Assembly: GCA_902533625.1 (NCBI GenBank)
Contig: CACAMI010000010.1
Span: 1 to 62,913, forward strand
Source of the DNA: an uncultured Alphaproteobacteria bacterium
GTDB lineage: Bacteria; Pseudomonadota; Alphaproteobacteria; Rhodobacterales; Rhodobacteraceae
DNA: 62,913 bases
Direction of reading: 5' to 3'
The notes below the pieces were generated by a model. The model made no database searches and was not told the origin of the DNA. It saw only the letters and a list, made by a program, of their open reading frames with translations. This document shows positions 7,766-16,280 of this stretch, in pieces (the first letter of the stretch is position 1; each line of letters begins with the position of its first letter). The translations under genes and the position numbers were made by a program.

Positions 7766-8770
7766 ATGACAAATAAGCCTGCTACTTTAAAGGATATCGC
7801 TAAGGCAACAGCTTTTGACATATCAACCATTTCAAAAGTTCTCGGAAATGGTGAGATTAGTGTGCGAAATGAAACTCGAGAAAAAATAATCGAAGAAGCG
7901 AGAAGAGTTAATTATAGTCCAAACGCTATAGCAAGAAATCTTAAAACCAATATAACCGGTGCTCTGGGGATATTGTTGCCAAACCTTACAAACCCTGTAT
8001 ATGCTTCTATTGTCCGTGGGGCAATAAGAAGGGCGGATGAACTTGGTTATGCTATGCTTGTTTCGGACGGTTTTAATGCAAACGGCTCTTCTCAAGTTTG
8101 TAAGAAACTCATAGATGAAAGGCGCGTAGATGGAATAATTATCGCAAGTTCGGCAAACTGTAATGAAACCAATTCTGCGTTAAAAGAGTACCCGTTTCCC
8201 CATATCTTCGTTAATAGAAAGACCTCATGTGGTCATAGCGTCATCTTAGATGACTTTGAGACCGGACGATTGGCTGCCACCTGTCTTATAAGCAAAGGAC
8301 ACAAGTTTCTCGGGTTCCTCGGTGAATCTGACACATTGGATACTGCTAAAAGACGCCGTGCTGGCTTTGCTACTGGTTGCTCTAGTGCTAAGATAGATTC
8401 TTTCGTTGATGTTGTCGGGCCATACACCAAAGAGGGCGGTTACAATTCTTTCTTAAATATTTTGAAAAAAAAACCACTACCTACTGCTATATTTGCTTCA
8501 AACCTGTTGGTTGGAATTGGAGCTGTGGCAGCGGCTGCGGAGCAGGGGATTTCTATCCCAAGTCAAATGTCAATTATATCTCTAGAGAACGAATATGCTC
8601 AATATACTTCTCCTCCTTTAACAACAATTGATACACCTCTTGAAAAGATGGGTTCTAAAAGTGTTGATGCTATCAAGTCAATTTTGGATGGAAATGAACC
8701 TAGGAATTTTTTAATTAGTGACTCACCTAAGGTCGTTATCAGAGGATCACTGGCTGTGCCTCCAGTTTAG
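7766..8770 (+). CDS. LacI-family transcriptional regulator
   Basis: 334 residues from ATG 7766. An in-frame ATG at 7730 would add 12 residues, but the HTH of this family normally starts a few residues after the initiator, so 7766 fits better; neither has a strong ribosome site. The N-terminus has the LacI helix-turn-helix (TLKDIAKATAFDISTISKVL) and hinge (NYSPNAIARNLKT), followed by a periplasmic-binding-protein-like effector domain (GILLPNLTNPVYASIVRGA...). It is the only regulator in cassette A and most likely binds the two operators at 13,921-13,954, released by a sugar-derived effector. Confidence 0.9.
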   Translation: MTNKPATLKDIAKATAFDISTISKVLGNGEISVRNETREKIIEEARRVNYSPNAIARNLKTNITGALGILLPNLTNPVYASIVRGAIRRADELGYAMLVSDGFNANGSSQVCKKLIDERRVDGIIIASSANCNETNSALKEYPFPHIFVNRKTSCGHSVILDDFETGRLAATCLISKGHKFLGFLGESDTLDTAKRRRAGFATGCSSAKIDSFVDVVGPYTKEGGYNSFLNILKKKPLPTAIFASNLLVGIGAVAAAAEQGISIPSQMSIISLENEYAQYTSPPLTTIDTPLEKMGSKSVDAIKSILDGNEPRNFLISDSPKVVIRGSLAVPPV

Positions 8771-8939
8771 CCAATTCAGTAATTAATATTCGACAATATT
8801 TTTGCTACTTTTCTCGAGAACACGGGACATCTTGATAGGTGCTAGCAATTATCTCATGGCCCGACTTAGGTTAGAGATTTCTACGATAAATAGGACTATT
8901 ATTGAAGGCTCAACTTGCCAATATTTCGTAAGTTAACTA

Positions 8940-9227
8940 TTAGTTTTTTTCTGGGTCACTTGGGTGCTCAGCTAAGGGTCGGACGCTAATATCTAACCAG
9001 GGGAAAAAGGGTAAAGAAGAAAGTGCCTCATGTAATATGCTAGCATTTTTAGCTCTCCATAAACCCACATTGGCCCACCGTCCCGGAATTCTCCAGAGTC
9101 TTATTATATACCCTTCTTCAATTAATTCCTTCGCTCGGATCGCTTCATCTCTAATCAAATCCTGTTTAAGTTCTTCATCAGAATCGTTTGGCCAGTTGAC
9201 CTCAATTTCAACTAAAAATTCCATCAT
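8940..9227 (-). CDS. Muconolactone delta-isomerase-like protein (paralogue 1)
   Basis: 95 residues, the length of muconolactone isomerase (CatC-like, ferredoxin-like dimeric barrel). The N-terminal MEFLVEIEVNWP and the central LWRIPGRWANVGLWRA with C-terminal LDISVRPLAEHP match the family. Two Met codons start the frame (9227, 9224). It abuts the E1 alpha stop codon, so it is translated from the same mRNA, last in the leftward operon. No other beta-ketoadipate genes are here, so the substrate is probably not muconolactone itself. A second copy lies at 57,073. Confidence 0.8.
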   Translation of the reverse strand: MMEFLVEIEVNWPNDSDEELKQDLIRDEAIRAKELIEEGYIIRLWRIPGRWANVGLWRAKNASILHEALSSLPFFPWLDISVRPLAEHPSDPEKN

Positions 9228-10238
9228 TTATAACTTAGTTTCAGCATTTTCATAAACATGATTAAGGATCTCCGATTCCAAAGGCTCAGATGAAGCCAAT
9301 ACCTTTTGTGTAGCCTTTTCCACTTTTCTAGTAACTTCAATTTTAATTTGCTCTAATAATTCTAGGCTGGCTAAATTTTCTTTTATTAGATTTGAAGAAA
9401 ATAACTTAATTGGATCCTTTTTTAGCCAATTTTCTAATTCTCCTGGAGGTCTGTAAGTCGCAGGATCAGAACGAGAATGCCCAGAAAATCTGTACGTTTT
9501 CATTTCTAATAGGGTAGGACCTTCACCTTCTCGCGCTTTTTGGGCTGCATCCGAAATGGATGTGGCAACGGCATCAATATCCTGTCCATCAACAATTCTT
9601 CCTTCAATCCCGTAACTACTTCCTCTAATTGCAATATTTTCTATGGGAGTAGAAAGTTGTATCGGAGTGTACTCACCATAAAGATTATTTTCACAAATAA
9701 AAATTACGGGCAATTTTTTTATTGATGCAAAATTTAGAGACTCGTGGAATGCTCCGATATTAGTAGCACCGTCACCAAAAATTGCAACTGCGATTGCTCC
9801 AGTTTTTTTTACTTTTGCTGCTAGTGCTGCTCCGCATGCAACTGGAATACCCGCGCCAACAATTGCAAATGTAGGGAGTAGCCCAACCTCAGGCGCCATC
9901 AGATGCATAGAACCTCCTATTCCTCTTGCACAACCAATCGAGCGCCCGCATATTTCTCCTATTATACTTTCTGGAGATGCTCCTAATGCTAAAGCATGAC
10001 TATGCCCACGGTATGTACAAGTAACTACATCTCTAAAATTGATTTCCTTTGCTATTCCAACAGCTACAGCCTCCTGACCATTGGCCAGATGGGTGCTGCC
10101 CCTAATGTGACCTTCTGAAAATAGTGCTTGAATTCGCTCTTCCACGGCTCGTATTTCAATCATCCTCCTTAGTTGTTCAATTCGATCTTTTAAGGCTTCG
10201 CGCCGTCTAACTGCTTCGGGTTCATTCTTAATATTCAT
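9228..10238 (-). CDS. Thiamine-diphosphate 2-oxoacid dehydrogenase E1, alpha subunit
   Basis: 336 residues, as in pyruvate, acetoin or branched-chain E1 alpha. YRGHSH (76-81) and the thiamine-diphosphate motif GDG (155-157) ending in ENN (183-185) are present. With E1 beta it decarboxylates a 2-oxoacid (or cleaves acetoin) and transfers the acyl group to lipoate. Its ATG overlaps the E1 beta stop by 4 bp. The lipoyl carrier for this pair is probably the free domain at 20,028 in the opposite operon. The choice between pyruvate, acetoin and another 2-oxoacid cannot be made from sequence by eye. Confidence 0.85.
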   Translation of the reverse strand: MNIKNEPEAVRRREALKDRIEQLRRMIEIRAVEERIQALFSEGHIRGSTHLANGQEAVAVGIAKEINFRDVVTCTYRGHSHALALGASPESIIGEICGRSIGCARGIGGSMHLMAPEVGLLPTFAIVGAGIPVACGAALAAKVKKTGAIAVAIFGDGATNIGAFHESLNFASIKKLPVIFICENNLYGEYTPIQLSTPIENIAIRGSSYGIEGRIVDGQDIDAVATSISDAAQKAREGEGPTLLEMKTYRFSGHSRSDPATYRPPGELENWLKKDPIKLFSSNLIKENLASLELLEQIKIEVTRKVEKATQKVLASSEPLESEILNHVYENAETKL

Positions 10239-11239
10239 AGTTTCTCATTCCACCAGTTTTTTGGTGCTACATTTGTGGACACTAATGCAGCTATTTGCTT
10301 TGATACGTAGTTAGGACTTGGCAGATATTTTGCTTCAAGTTTTCCATTATATGGTATCGGTGCATCAGGCAATGTAATACGATGAGGCGGAGCTTTTAAA
10401 AAATCCAGCCCCTGTTCTAATACTTTCGAAATAATATCTCCGCCCCAGCCACTTGCGGCCTGAGATTCTTCTAGAGTAACTATGCGCCCAGTCTTTCTTG
10501 CTGATTCAAAAATTGTTTTACTATCCCAAGGCCAAATAGATAATAAGTCTATAATTTCTATTTTTGCAGGACAAATTTCAGCAGCTGCCTTTGCAATGGA
10601 TGTCATAGCTCCAGCTGTTACCAGTGTTACGTCTTCTCCATTTCTTATAATTTCTGCCTTTCCGAGGGGTTGGCGATAGTTTTCGTCAACATCGAATTCT
10701 TCCCGAACACCATATAAAATCCTTGGTTCAAGGACTATAACTGGATCAGGATCCTCTATAGCTGCTCTTAACAATCCATAAGCTGAACGTGATCCACTCG
10801 GCATAACAACTTTAAGTCCAGGAGTCCCGCGAAACCAATGATCTAGGGTTTGAGAGTGTTGGCAACCAAATCCTTGTCCAGCACTAGCAGAAGCCCGCAT
10901 TACCAAGGGTACGCTGAATTTTCCTCTAGATAGGTATCTCATTGTTGCTGCTTGAGTAGTCAATTGATCTAATGCAACACCAACAAATTCGATGAACATC
11001 ATTTCTACTACGGGCTTTAGACCCATTATGGCAGCTCCAACGCCAGCTCCCAGGAAACCCATTTCTGAAATCGGAGTATCCATGACTCGCAGCGAACCAT
11101 ATTTCTCCATTAGTCCTTCTGTAGCCTTAAATGCTCCCCCTGCTGCACCGATGTCCTCTCCAAGGATTATAACATTTTCATCGCTAGCAAGTGAGTCATC
11201 TAATGCTTTTTGAACTGCCTGCCGCATTCGAAGTTTCAT
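10235..11239 (-). CDS. Thiamine-diphosphate 2-oxoacid dehydrogenase E1, beta subunit
   Basis: 334 residues. Transketolase-like pyrimidine-binding domain with GEDIGAAGGAF and the family stretch SEMGFLGAGVGAAIMGLKPVVEMMFIEF, then the C-terminal transketolase domain (TLEESQAASGWGGDI). Forms the alpha2beta2 E1 with the next gene. Preceded by VOC with an 83-bp gap that may hold an internal promoter or processing site; a purine-rich site (GGAGGTGA, read on the minus strand) lies upstream of the start. Confidence 0.87.
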   Translation of the reverse strand: MKLRMRQAVQKALDDSLASDENVIILGEDIGAAGGAFKATEGLMEKYGSLRVMDTPISEMGFLGAGVGAAIMGLKPVVEMMFIEFVGVALDQLTTQAATMRYLSRGKFSVPLVMRASASAGQGFGCQHSQTLDHWFRGTPGLKVVMPSGSRSAYGLLRAAIEDPDPVIVLEPRILYGVREEFDVDENYRQPLGKAEIIRNGEDVTLVTAGAMTSIAKAAAEICPAKIEIIDLLSIWPWDSKTIFESARKTGRIVTLEESQAASGWGGDIISKVLEQGLDFLKAPPHRITLPDAPIPYNGKLEAKYLPSPNYVSKQIAALVSTNVAPKNWWNEKL

Positions 11240-11322
11240 TACTTCACCTCCAGATCTATAAAATACAAAGAAAAGGTTCTATCAGTCTGAAAAATTAAAC
11301 CCATCTATAAAGCCCATTAATC

Positions 11323-11814
11323 TTATCCATCGTCCCTACTTTTTTCCATACTAAAATCAGAAAAGTTTTTCGCAGACTCAATCAATTCAATTCTGAAACC
11401 ATCTGGATCTATCATATAAACTGCCTTTCCTCCTTTATTTGGTCCTATTGTTGGTGTTACTGGTGGAGAAACAAATTTTACCCCAGATGCTAAGAGATTA
11501 GTGTAAATGCCTTCCAGGCCTTTGACTTTCAGGGCCAGATGAGCACTTCCAATATTTCCGTTAGACATTTCCAAATGTTGGTTCTTAATATTTTTGTATT
11601 CTAGTAGCTCTAAGAAAAAATTAGAACAAGGCAACTTAAGTATTTCACCATGTAGATCAACAGTTTTGTAGCCTACTAGTTTGCTAATGTAGGCTGCTTT
11701 CGGATTCCAGCTGAATACTTTTTCAAATCCAAGCGTATCTTGGTAAAAGCGTGAAGATATATCGATTGATGTTACTGTTAGTCCGTAATGATGTGTGCCA
11801 GTGATTTCAATCAT
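11323..11814 (-). CDS. VOC/glyoxalase-I-like metalloprotein
   Basis: 163 residues with two beta-alpha-beta-beta-beta modules of the vicinal-oxygen-chelate fold. Likely metal ligands are His in the N-terminal THHYGLTV, Glu in LELLEY, His in SAHLALKV and Glu in FRIELIE. Such proteins include lactoylglutathione lyases, extradiol dioxygenases and methylmalonyl-CoA epimerases. In this operon it could be an epimerase or isomerase of a pathway intermediate. AAGGA precedes ATG 11814. Exact reaction unknown. Confidence 0.78.
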   Translation of the reverse strand: MIEITGTHHYGLTVTSIDISSRFYQDTLGFEKVFSWNPKAAYISKLVGYKTVDLHGEILKLPCSNFFLELLEYKNIKNQHLEMSNGNIGSAHLALKVKGLEGIYTNLLASGVKFVSPPVTPTIGPNKGGKAVYMIDPDGFRIELIESAKNFSDFSMEKSRDDG

Positions 11815-11856
11815 AATATTCCTTTAATCTTTTTGTGTTAATTTTACAAAAAATTC

Positions 11857-12654
11857 TCAAGCCTTTAAATAACCGTCGTCGCACATTACTATCTCTCCAG
11901 TTACTAGCTGTGAAGCATCACTTGCGAGGAATACTGCAGTACCAATTAATTCTTCGGGGAGCCCTAACCTAGGTCTTAGCATACGTGCTTTTATAAAGTC
12001 TGCTGTTTCTGAAGTTGATTTTGCAGCCTTTGCAGTCAAAGGTGACTCCATAAGAGTTGGCCCAATTCCATTAACTCTTACACCCCGAGTCCGCCACTCT
12101 AATGCAAATGAGCGTGTAATTTGCAATACTCCACCCTTGGAGGCGAGATACGCACTCGCCAGCGGATAGGCATTAAAAGAGCCGATTGAGGCCATATTTA
12201 TTATACTACCTTTCTTACGTTGGAGCATTTTCTTTCCAAAAGCCTGACAACAAAAATAAGTTCCTTTAAGGTTTAGATTCAGAATATAATCCAGTTTGTC
12301 CTCTGGAAAATCTTCTGCCGGACAACGAAAAGCTGACCCAGCACTATTGACCAAGATATCAACCTTTCCATAATCTTTTACAACTTCGTCTGCTAATCGA
12401 AAGCATTCTTCTCTACTTGTAACATCTAGGTGACTAATAAATGCTTTTCCATTTTGCCTTTTTATGCTTCTGTATGTTTTCTCTGCCGCTAACTTATCCA
12501 CATCTGCTAAAATAGTTGTCACGCCTAATTGAGAAAATCCAACTGATATCGCAGCCCCTAACCCACTTCCGGCACCAGTAATAACTGCGACACGACCTGT
12601 TAAATCAAATAAGTTTTTTACATAATTTTGAGGAATAATGTCTTTTTCATTCAT
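11857..12654 (-). CDS. Short-chain dehydrogenase/reductase (SDR) 1
   Basis: 265 residues, classical SDR. TGAGSGLG (26-33) binds the dinucleotide, NSAG is at 103-106, and the catalytic residues are S156 and Y169-x3-K173. D51 at the end of strand 2 suggests NAD(H) preference. In sugar-acid catabolism such enzymes oxidise a hydroxyl of a sugar, lactone or 2-keto-3-deoxy acid. Lies between the VOC protein and the enolase-superfamily gene in the leftward operon (gaps 42 and 47 bp). Confidence 0.87.
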   Translation of the reverse strand: MNEKDIIPQNYVKNLFDLTGRVAVITGAGSGLGAAISVGFSQLGVTTILADVDKLAAEKTYRSIKRQNGKAFISHLDVTSREECFRLADEVVKDYGKVDILVNSAGSAFRCPAEDFPEDKLDYILNLNLKGTYFCCQAFGKKMLQRKKGSIINMASIGSFNAYPLASAYLASKGGVLQITRSFALEWRTRGVRVNGIGPTLMESPLTAKAAKSTSETADFIKARMLRPRLGLPEELIGTAVFLASDASQLVTGEIVMCDDGYLKA

Positions 12655-12701
12655 CTCAGTTCCCTTTAAGCTCCAATTCTATTTTAAATCAATTAATCTT
12701 T

Positions 12702-13835
12702 CTAATTTAGGATCTTGTTAGGATCATTATGTGGCTGACTTTTAGCCCAATCACGATCCAACAGCTTTCCGAAGCCGTGTAACTTTGGAAGAGGTTTCAT
12801 CAAACCACCTTCTAAAATCTTCGGCTGATATAAACTGTCTGCGTAAGGATCGACACCTGTCCAGGGAATACCCCACTCAATAGGCAAGGAGTCAAAGCCC
12901 CATGCGCTAAAAACTTGACTGTGAATATGGGCAAACATATGCGGGCAGAAATCTACATTCGAAGCTAGACATTCATCAATAATCTCTCTACCTCCAGTGA
13001 TCCCACCCATGCAAGTTAAATCAATACGGATCCTATCAACTGCTTTAGCCATTATAAGAGCTTCTGGGTAGTAAGCACCGCCCTGTTCGTCTCCTTGCCA
13101 AACAGGCATCGAAACTCTATCCCTTAACTCGGCAAGCATATTTGCATTGCCAGGTGGGAAAACATCTTCAATGCAACCTAGATCCAGATCTTCTATTCTT
13201 TTAGCGTATGTTTCTGCTTCATCAACTGTTTTAAACATCCAGGCCAAATCAGTTCCTATCCACGCATCCGGTGCAGCTGAGCGAGCCGCTCTTAAACGCT
13301 TCTCTGACTCAACTAGATTTAACCCCATGGGTGCCTTAAACCTTCGCCAGCCTTTTTTGTAAAGGTCTCTAACTTGATTGCCAACCTTATCTGGTGGTGT
13401 CGATGCTGGAGGATACCCAATTATCGCGGTAGCAGGCATTGGTTTTGTACTGCCTCCCAAAAATTCTGCTATGGATTTTTCAGCTAATTTTGCCGATGCA
13501 TCCCATGCTGCCAAGTCTACTTGTGAAAGTGCCCTTAGGCCGACACCAGAACTATGAGACCCATACGACCTACCTTTTGCAACTTTAAATGACTTCTCGC
13601 GGTCTTCTAAGTGGGTTCCTATGTAAACAGGGGCAATGCTTTTATTTATCTGTTCAGATACGGAACCATCTCTGGTTAGAGTAAAAGACCAACCTTGATG
13701 ACCAGAACGTGTTGTGAGACGAACCACCACGAACTCCCTCACCTTCATTATCCAGTCTCCAAATATTACGGGTGCTGGGAGCTGTCCCTGTATTGTTGCA
13801 GTATCTATACTGATAATTTCTGAGTCTTTCGGCAT
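12702..13835 (-). CDS. Mandelate racemase/muconate lactonizing (enolase) superfamily enzyme, probable sugar-acid dehydratase
   Basis: 377 residues. The N-terminal capping domain is followed by a TIM barrel with metal ligands D196 (GTDLAW), E223 (CIEDVF) and D249/E250 (QGDEQG). K167 (RFKAP) sits at the place of the barrel-strand-2 base, and H299/H303 (PHMFAH) near the last strands may provide the acid/base His. This is the pattern of acid-sugar dehydratases, which turn an aldonate into a 2-keto-3-deoxy acid. First gene of the leftward operon, starting 86 bp from the operators. Substrate unknown. Confidence 0.85.
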   Translation of the reverse strand: MPKDSEIISIDTATIQGQLPAPVIFGDWIMKVREFVVVRLTTRSGHQGWSFTLTRDGSVSEQINKSIAPVYIGTHLEDREKSFKVAKGRSYGSHSSGVGLRALSQVDLAAWDASAKLAEKSIAEFLGGSTKPMPATAIIGYPPASTPPDKVGNQVRDLYKKGWRRFKAPMGLNLVESEKRLRAARSAAPDAWIGTDLAWMFKTVDEAETYAKRIEDLDLGCIEDVFPPGNANMLAELRDRVSMPVWQGDEQGGAYYPEALIMAKAVDRIRIDLTCMGGITGGREIIDECLASNVDFCPHMFAHIHSQVFSAWGFDSLPIEWGIPWTGVDPYADSLYQPKILEGGLMKPLPKLHGFGKLLDRDWAKSQPHNDPNKILN

Positions 13836-13896
13836 TACTAATTCTAATTAAAATTTGGTATTTTTTGTAAATGCTATTCCCGTTAATTTTAAATTA

Positions 13897-13925
13897 AAAC
13901 TATCAAAAAAGGTAATTTTAGTCAA
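13897..13925 (-). promoter_or_regulatory. putative promoter of the leftward operon
   Basis: Read on the minus strand: TTGACT (13,920-13,925) as -35 and, after 17 bp, TAGTTT (13,897-13,902) as a weak -10. The -35 lies inside operator 1, so repressor binding would block it. Confidence 0.4.
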
Positions 13926-13934
13926 CCGATTGAC
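13921..13934. promoter_or_regulatory. LacI-type operator 1
   Basis: GTCAACCGATTGAC, a near-perfect palindrome with the central CG typical of LacI/PurR-family sites. Located between the two divergent operons and 20 bp from operator 2. Confidence 0.7.
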
Positions 13935-13940
13935 TTTTTA

Positions 13941-13954
13941 ATCAAACGTTTGAC
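13941..13954. promoter_or_regulatory. LacI-type operator 2
   Basis: ATCAAACGTTTGAC; the inner 12 bases TCAAACGTTTGA are a perfect palindrome with central CG. It matches operator 1 in the pattern RTCAAnCGnTTGAC. The start-to-start distance of 20 bp (about two helical turns) puts both sites on the same face of DNA. Confidence 0.75.
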
Positions 13955-13978
13955 ACATAATCAATACCAAGCTACATT
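13950..13978 (+). promoter_or_regulatory. putative promoter of the rightward (ABC importer) operon
   Basis: A perfect -35 TTGACA (13,950-13,955), a 17-bp spacer and TACATT (13,973-13,978) as -10. The -35 overlaps operator 2. A leader of about 90 bases follows before the binding-protein gene. Confidence 0.6.
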
Positions 13979-14073
13979 TGAAGGCTAACCCAAATCGTTT
14001 TTAGCGAATCTTGTCGCTAATATATAAAGGTGAATTTTCTGAATTTGAGAAAAATTTACAAAAGGAGAGAAAA

Positions 14074-15306
14074 ATGAATAGGAAAACACGTTTTGTAATA
14101 GTTCCATTTGTTTTGGCTGCCATTAGCTTTCTTTTGCCCCAGTTGGCTTTGGCTGATTCAAAACTAGAGTATTGGACATGGAATAATGAGGGCGATTACG
14201 TAAAAGTTGACGACTCGGCAATTGCACGGTTTGAAGCTGCAAATCCAGGAGTAAAAGTCGAAGTAACCTATGTGTCTTATGGTGATTATATGACAAAGCT
14301 TAAGGCGGCATTAGCAGCTAATGAGCCACCAGACATATTTCAGGTTCCTTGGAATAGTGGCTTCAAAGATTTGGCTATGAGTGGCAAACTTGAACCCATG
14401 GGAAGTATCCTTTCAGAGGGGTTCCCAGATATTAACAAAAGTGCATTAAGTTTTGTATCTTTGGATGGAAAAGCATGGGCACTACCTCTGGATTTAAATA
14501 CTCTTCAGATAGCATATAATAAAAATACTTTCGAAGAACTCAACCTATCTGTACCTAAAACCAATTCTGATCTTATTGCGACAGCAAAAAGCTTAAAAGA
14601 TGCAGACTATTTTGGAATAGCTTTGGGTACTAAAGATAAATGGGCTGGAGGAGATACTTGGTTCGCACAGCTTGTATATACTGACCCAACTGGCATGAAA
14701 TTGGCTGAAGCAGACTCGGGTGCCCTTGGTTGGGACGACAAAGTATTTTCAGAAGCAGCAAGTCAAGTAATTAATTTAATAGAGAACGGAGTATTTGCAC
14801 CTGGAGCAAATTCTATGGGCGCATTTAATGAATCGCTAGATCTTTTTGTTTCTGGAAAGGCGGCGATGTTTTATCCTGTTGGTAATTTTATTTCTGGCGG
14901 AATTGATGCAAAAGTGGCTGGCGAATTTGAGTGGAGCTTGTTTCCTTTTCCTGGTGGCTCCGGAGATGAGCCTACAGCCACAGGTGGCATAGCAAGAATG
15001 TTTTCATTGCCAGCTGGTGGAGATCAAAATGGACTTGCCGCCGATTTTTTGAGAATGCTAACGGACAAGCAAGGCGAAGAAGTTTTGGTCAAGTATAATT
15101 TCATTCCTTCCTGGCCTATAAATGTTCCAGCAAGTGCAAGTGATCTGTATGGAAACTTTACATCTGCGCAGTTAAATGCTCGTAGCCGAACTATTTATAC
15201 CCCCCCAGTTTATGCTGCACTTCTTGACGGTATTCAAGCAGCATTTAATGGTAGCACAACGGGAGAACAGTTAGCTGGTTCAATGGACGCTGCAGCCAAC
15301 AATTAA
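14074..15306 (+). CDS. ABC transporter solute-binding protein, carbohydrate type 1
   Basis: 410 residues from ATG 14,074, which has AAAGGAGA 6 bases upstream; an in-frame ATG further up would put 21 charged residues before the signal peptide and is unlikely. A typical signal peptide ends near ALA-DSK. The mature protein starts KLEYWTWN, like family 1 sugar-binding proteins (UgpB/MalE-like), and has FQVPWNSG and LPLDLNTLQIAYNKNTF motifs of this family. Periplasmic. First gene of the importer operon, with two permeases and an ATPase following. Confidence 0.9.
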   Translation: MNRKTRFVIVPFVLAAISFLLPQLALADSKLEYWTWNNEGDYVKVDDSAIARFEAANPGVKVEVTYVSYGDYMTKLKAALAANEPPDIFQVPWNSGFKDLAMSGKLEPMGSILSEGFPDINKSALSFVSLDGKAWALPLDLNTLQIAYNKNTFEELNLSVPKTNSDLIATAKSLKDADYFGIALGTKDKWAGGDTWFAQLVYTDPTGMKLAEADSGALGWDDKVFSEAASQVINLIENGVFAPGANSMGAFNESLDLFVSGKAAMFYPVGNFISGGIDAKVAGEFEWSLFPFPGGSGDEPTATGGIARMFSLPAGGDQNGLAADFLRMLTDKQGEEVLVKYNFIPSWPINVPASASDLYGNFTSAQLNARSRTIYTPPVYAALLDGIQAAFNGSTTGEQLAGSMDAAANN

Positions 15307-15326
15307 GATTTTGCATCTAGGAATAG

Positions 15327-16280
15327 ATGAAAAAAGGTATGATCATTTCTAAACCTGATTTTGGAACAAATAGATCTTCCGGAGACAAAAAATTAGGAGG
15401 ACGCTTTAAGCGCCCTCCTAAAACATTATTGGTGAGTATTTCTTTGATGGCACCCGCCGTATCGATTTTTCTTGGTTTTATTTCTATTCCAGTTTTGGCA
15501 GTACTTGTGACATCTCTTACCAAATGGACTGGATTCGATGTTCGTAATTTGGATTGGATTGGTCTAAATAACTACATTGATTTGTTTAATGACAAAATTT
15601 TTATTAGAGCTTTTTCACATACGATAGTTTTTACTCTAGCCACTACATTACTATTGAACGCAGTAGGCCTAGGTTTAGCATTGCTTGTTAATACAAAAGC
15701 CTTTGGCACAAATTTTTTAAAGGCAGTACTATTTTTGCCGGTACTCCTATCTCCTGTTATAGTTGGTCTAATGTGGTCTGGGCTTCTGAGAGGCGTTGGT
15801 GGTGGGCTTAATATTTTTCTTGAGTTTATGAATATTATCGATCAGCCAATTTTTTGGTTGGGGAACCCAAAATATGCTTTGTTTGCCATTATAATGGCTA
15901 CAGTGTGGCAGTTTGCCGGTTATAATATGTTATTATACTATGCTGGCTTACAGAGCGTGCCAAATTCACTTCTCGAGGCAGCTGAGTTAGATAGAGCTAA
16001 CGGATGGAATAAATTCCGTCACGTTATTTTACCTGCGCTTTATCATGTTATGTCAGTAGTTTTTTTACTCAACATTATTGGAGGATTAAGGATTTTTGAT
16101 ATAGTTTATGTGATGACCCGAGGAGGACCAAACCGAAGTACAGAAGTTTTAGCGACTTATATGTATGAACAGGGATTTCAACTCAATGCGATGGGTGTCG
16201 CTTCTGCAATTGCCGTAATAATGATTCTTTTGGCGGTATTTGCAAGTGTGATACGACTAAGGTTACTCCGTCATGTTTAA
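15327..16280 (+). CDS. ABC sugar transporter permease (MalF/UgpA type)
   Basis: 317 residues, six membrane segments after a cytoplasmic N-terminal stretch of about 30 residues. The EAA loop that docks on the ATPase is visible as EAAELDRANGWNKFRHVILP. The start at 15,327 places a strong hairpin (15,393-15,421) inside the first codons; an alternative start just after the hairpin would still keep the first membrane segment. Inner membrane partner of the next gene. Confidence 0.9.
   Translation: MKKGMIISKPDFGTNRSSGDKKLGGRFKRPPKTLLVSISLMAPAVSIFLGFISIPVLAVLVTSLTKWTGFDVRNLDWIGLNNYIDLFNDKIFIRAFSHTIVFTLATTLLLNAVGLGLALLVNTKAFGTNFLKAVLFLPVLLSPVIVGLMWSGLLRGVGGGLNIFLEFMNIIDQPIFWLGNPKYALFAIIMATVWQFAGYNMLLYYAGLQSVPNSLLEAAELDRANGWNKFRHVILPALYHVMSVVFLLNIIGGLRIFDIVYVMTRGGPNRSTEVLATYMYEQGFQLNAMGVASAIAVIMILLAVFASVIRLRLLRHV
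15393..15421. other. strong hairpin at the binding-protein/permease junction
   Basis: TTAGGAGG and CCTCCTAA form an outer stem, CGCTT/AAGCG an inner stem, separated by a single A-C mismatch. It lies 87 bp after the binding-protein stop codon, inside the start of the permease frame. On the plus strand no T-run follows; on the minus strand it is followed by TTTTTT. Such hairpins often raise binding-protein mRNA over permease mRNA. Confidence 0.6.
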
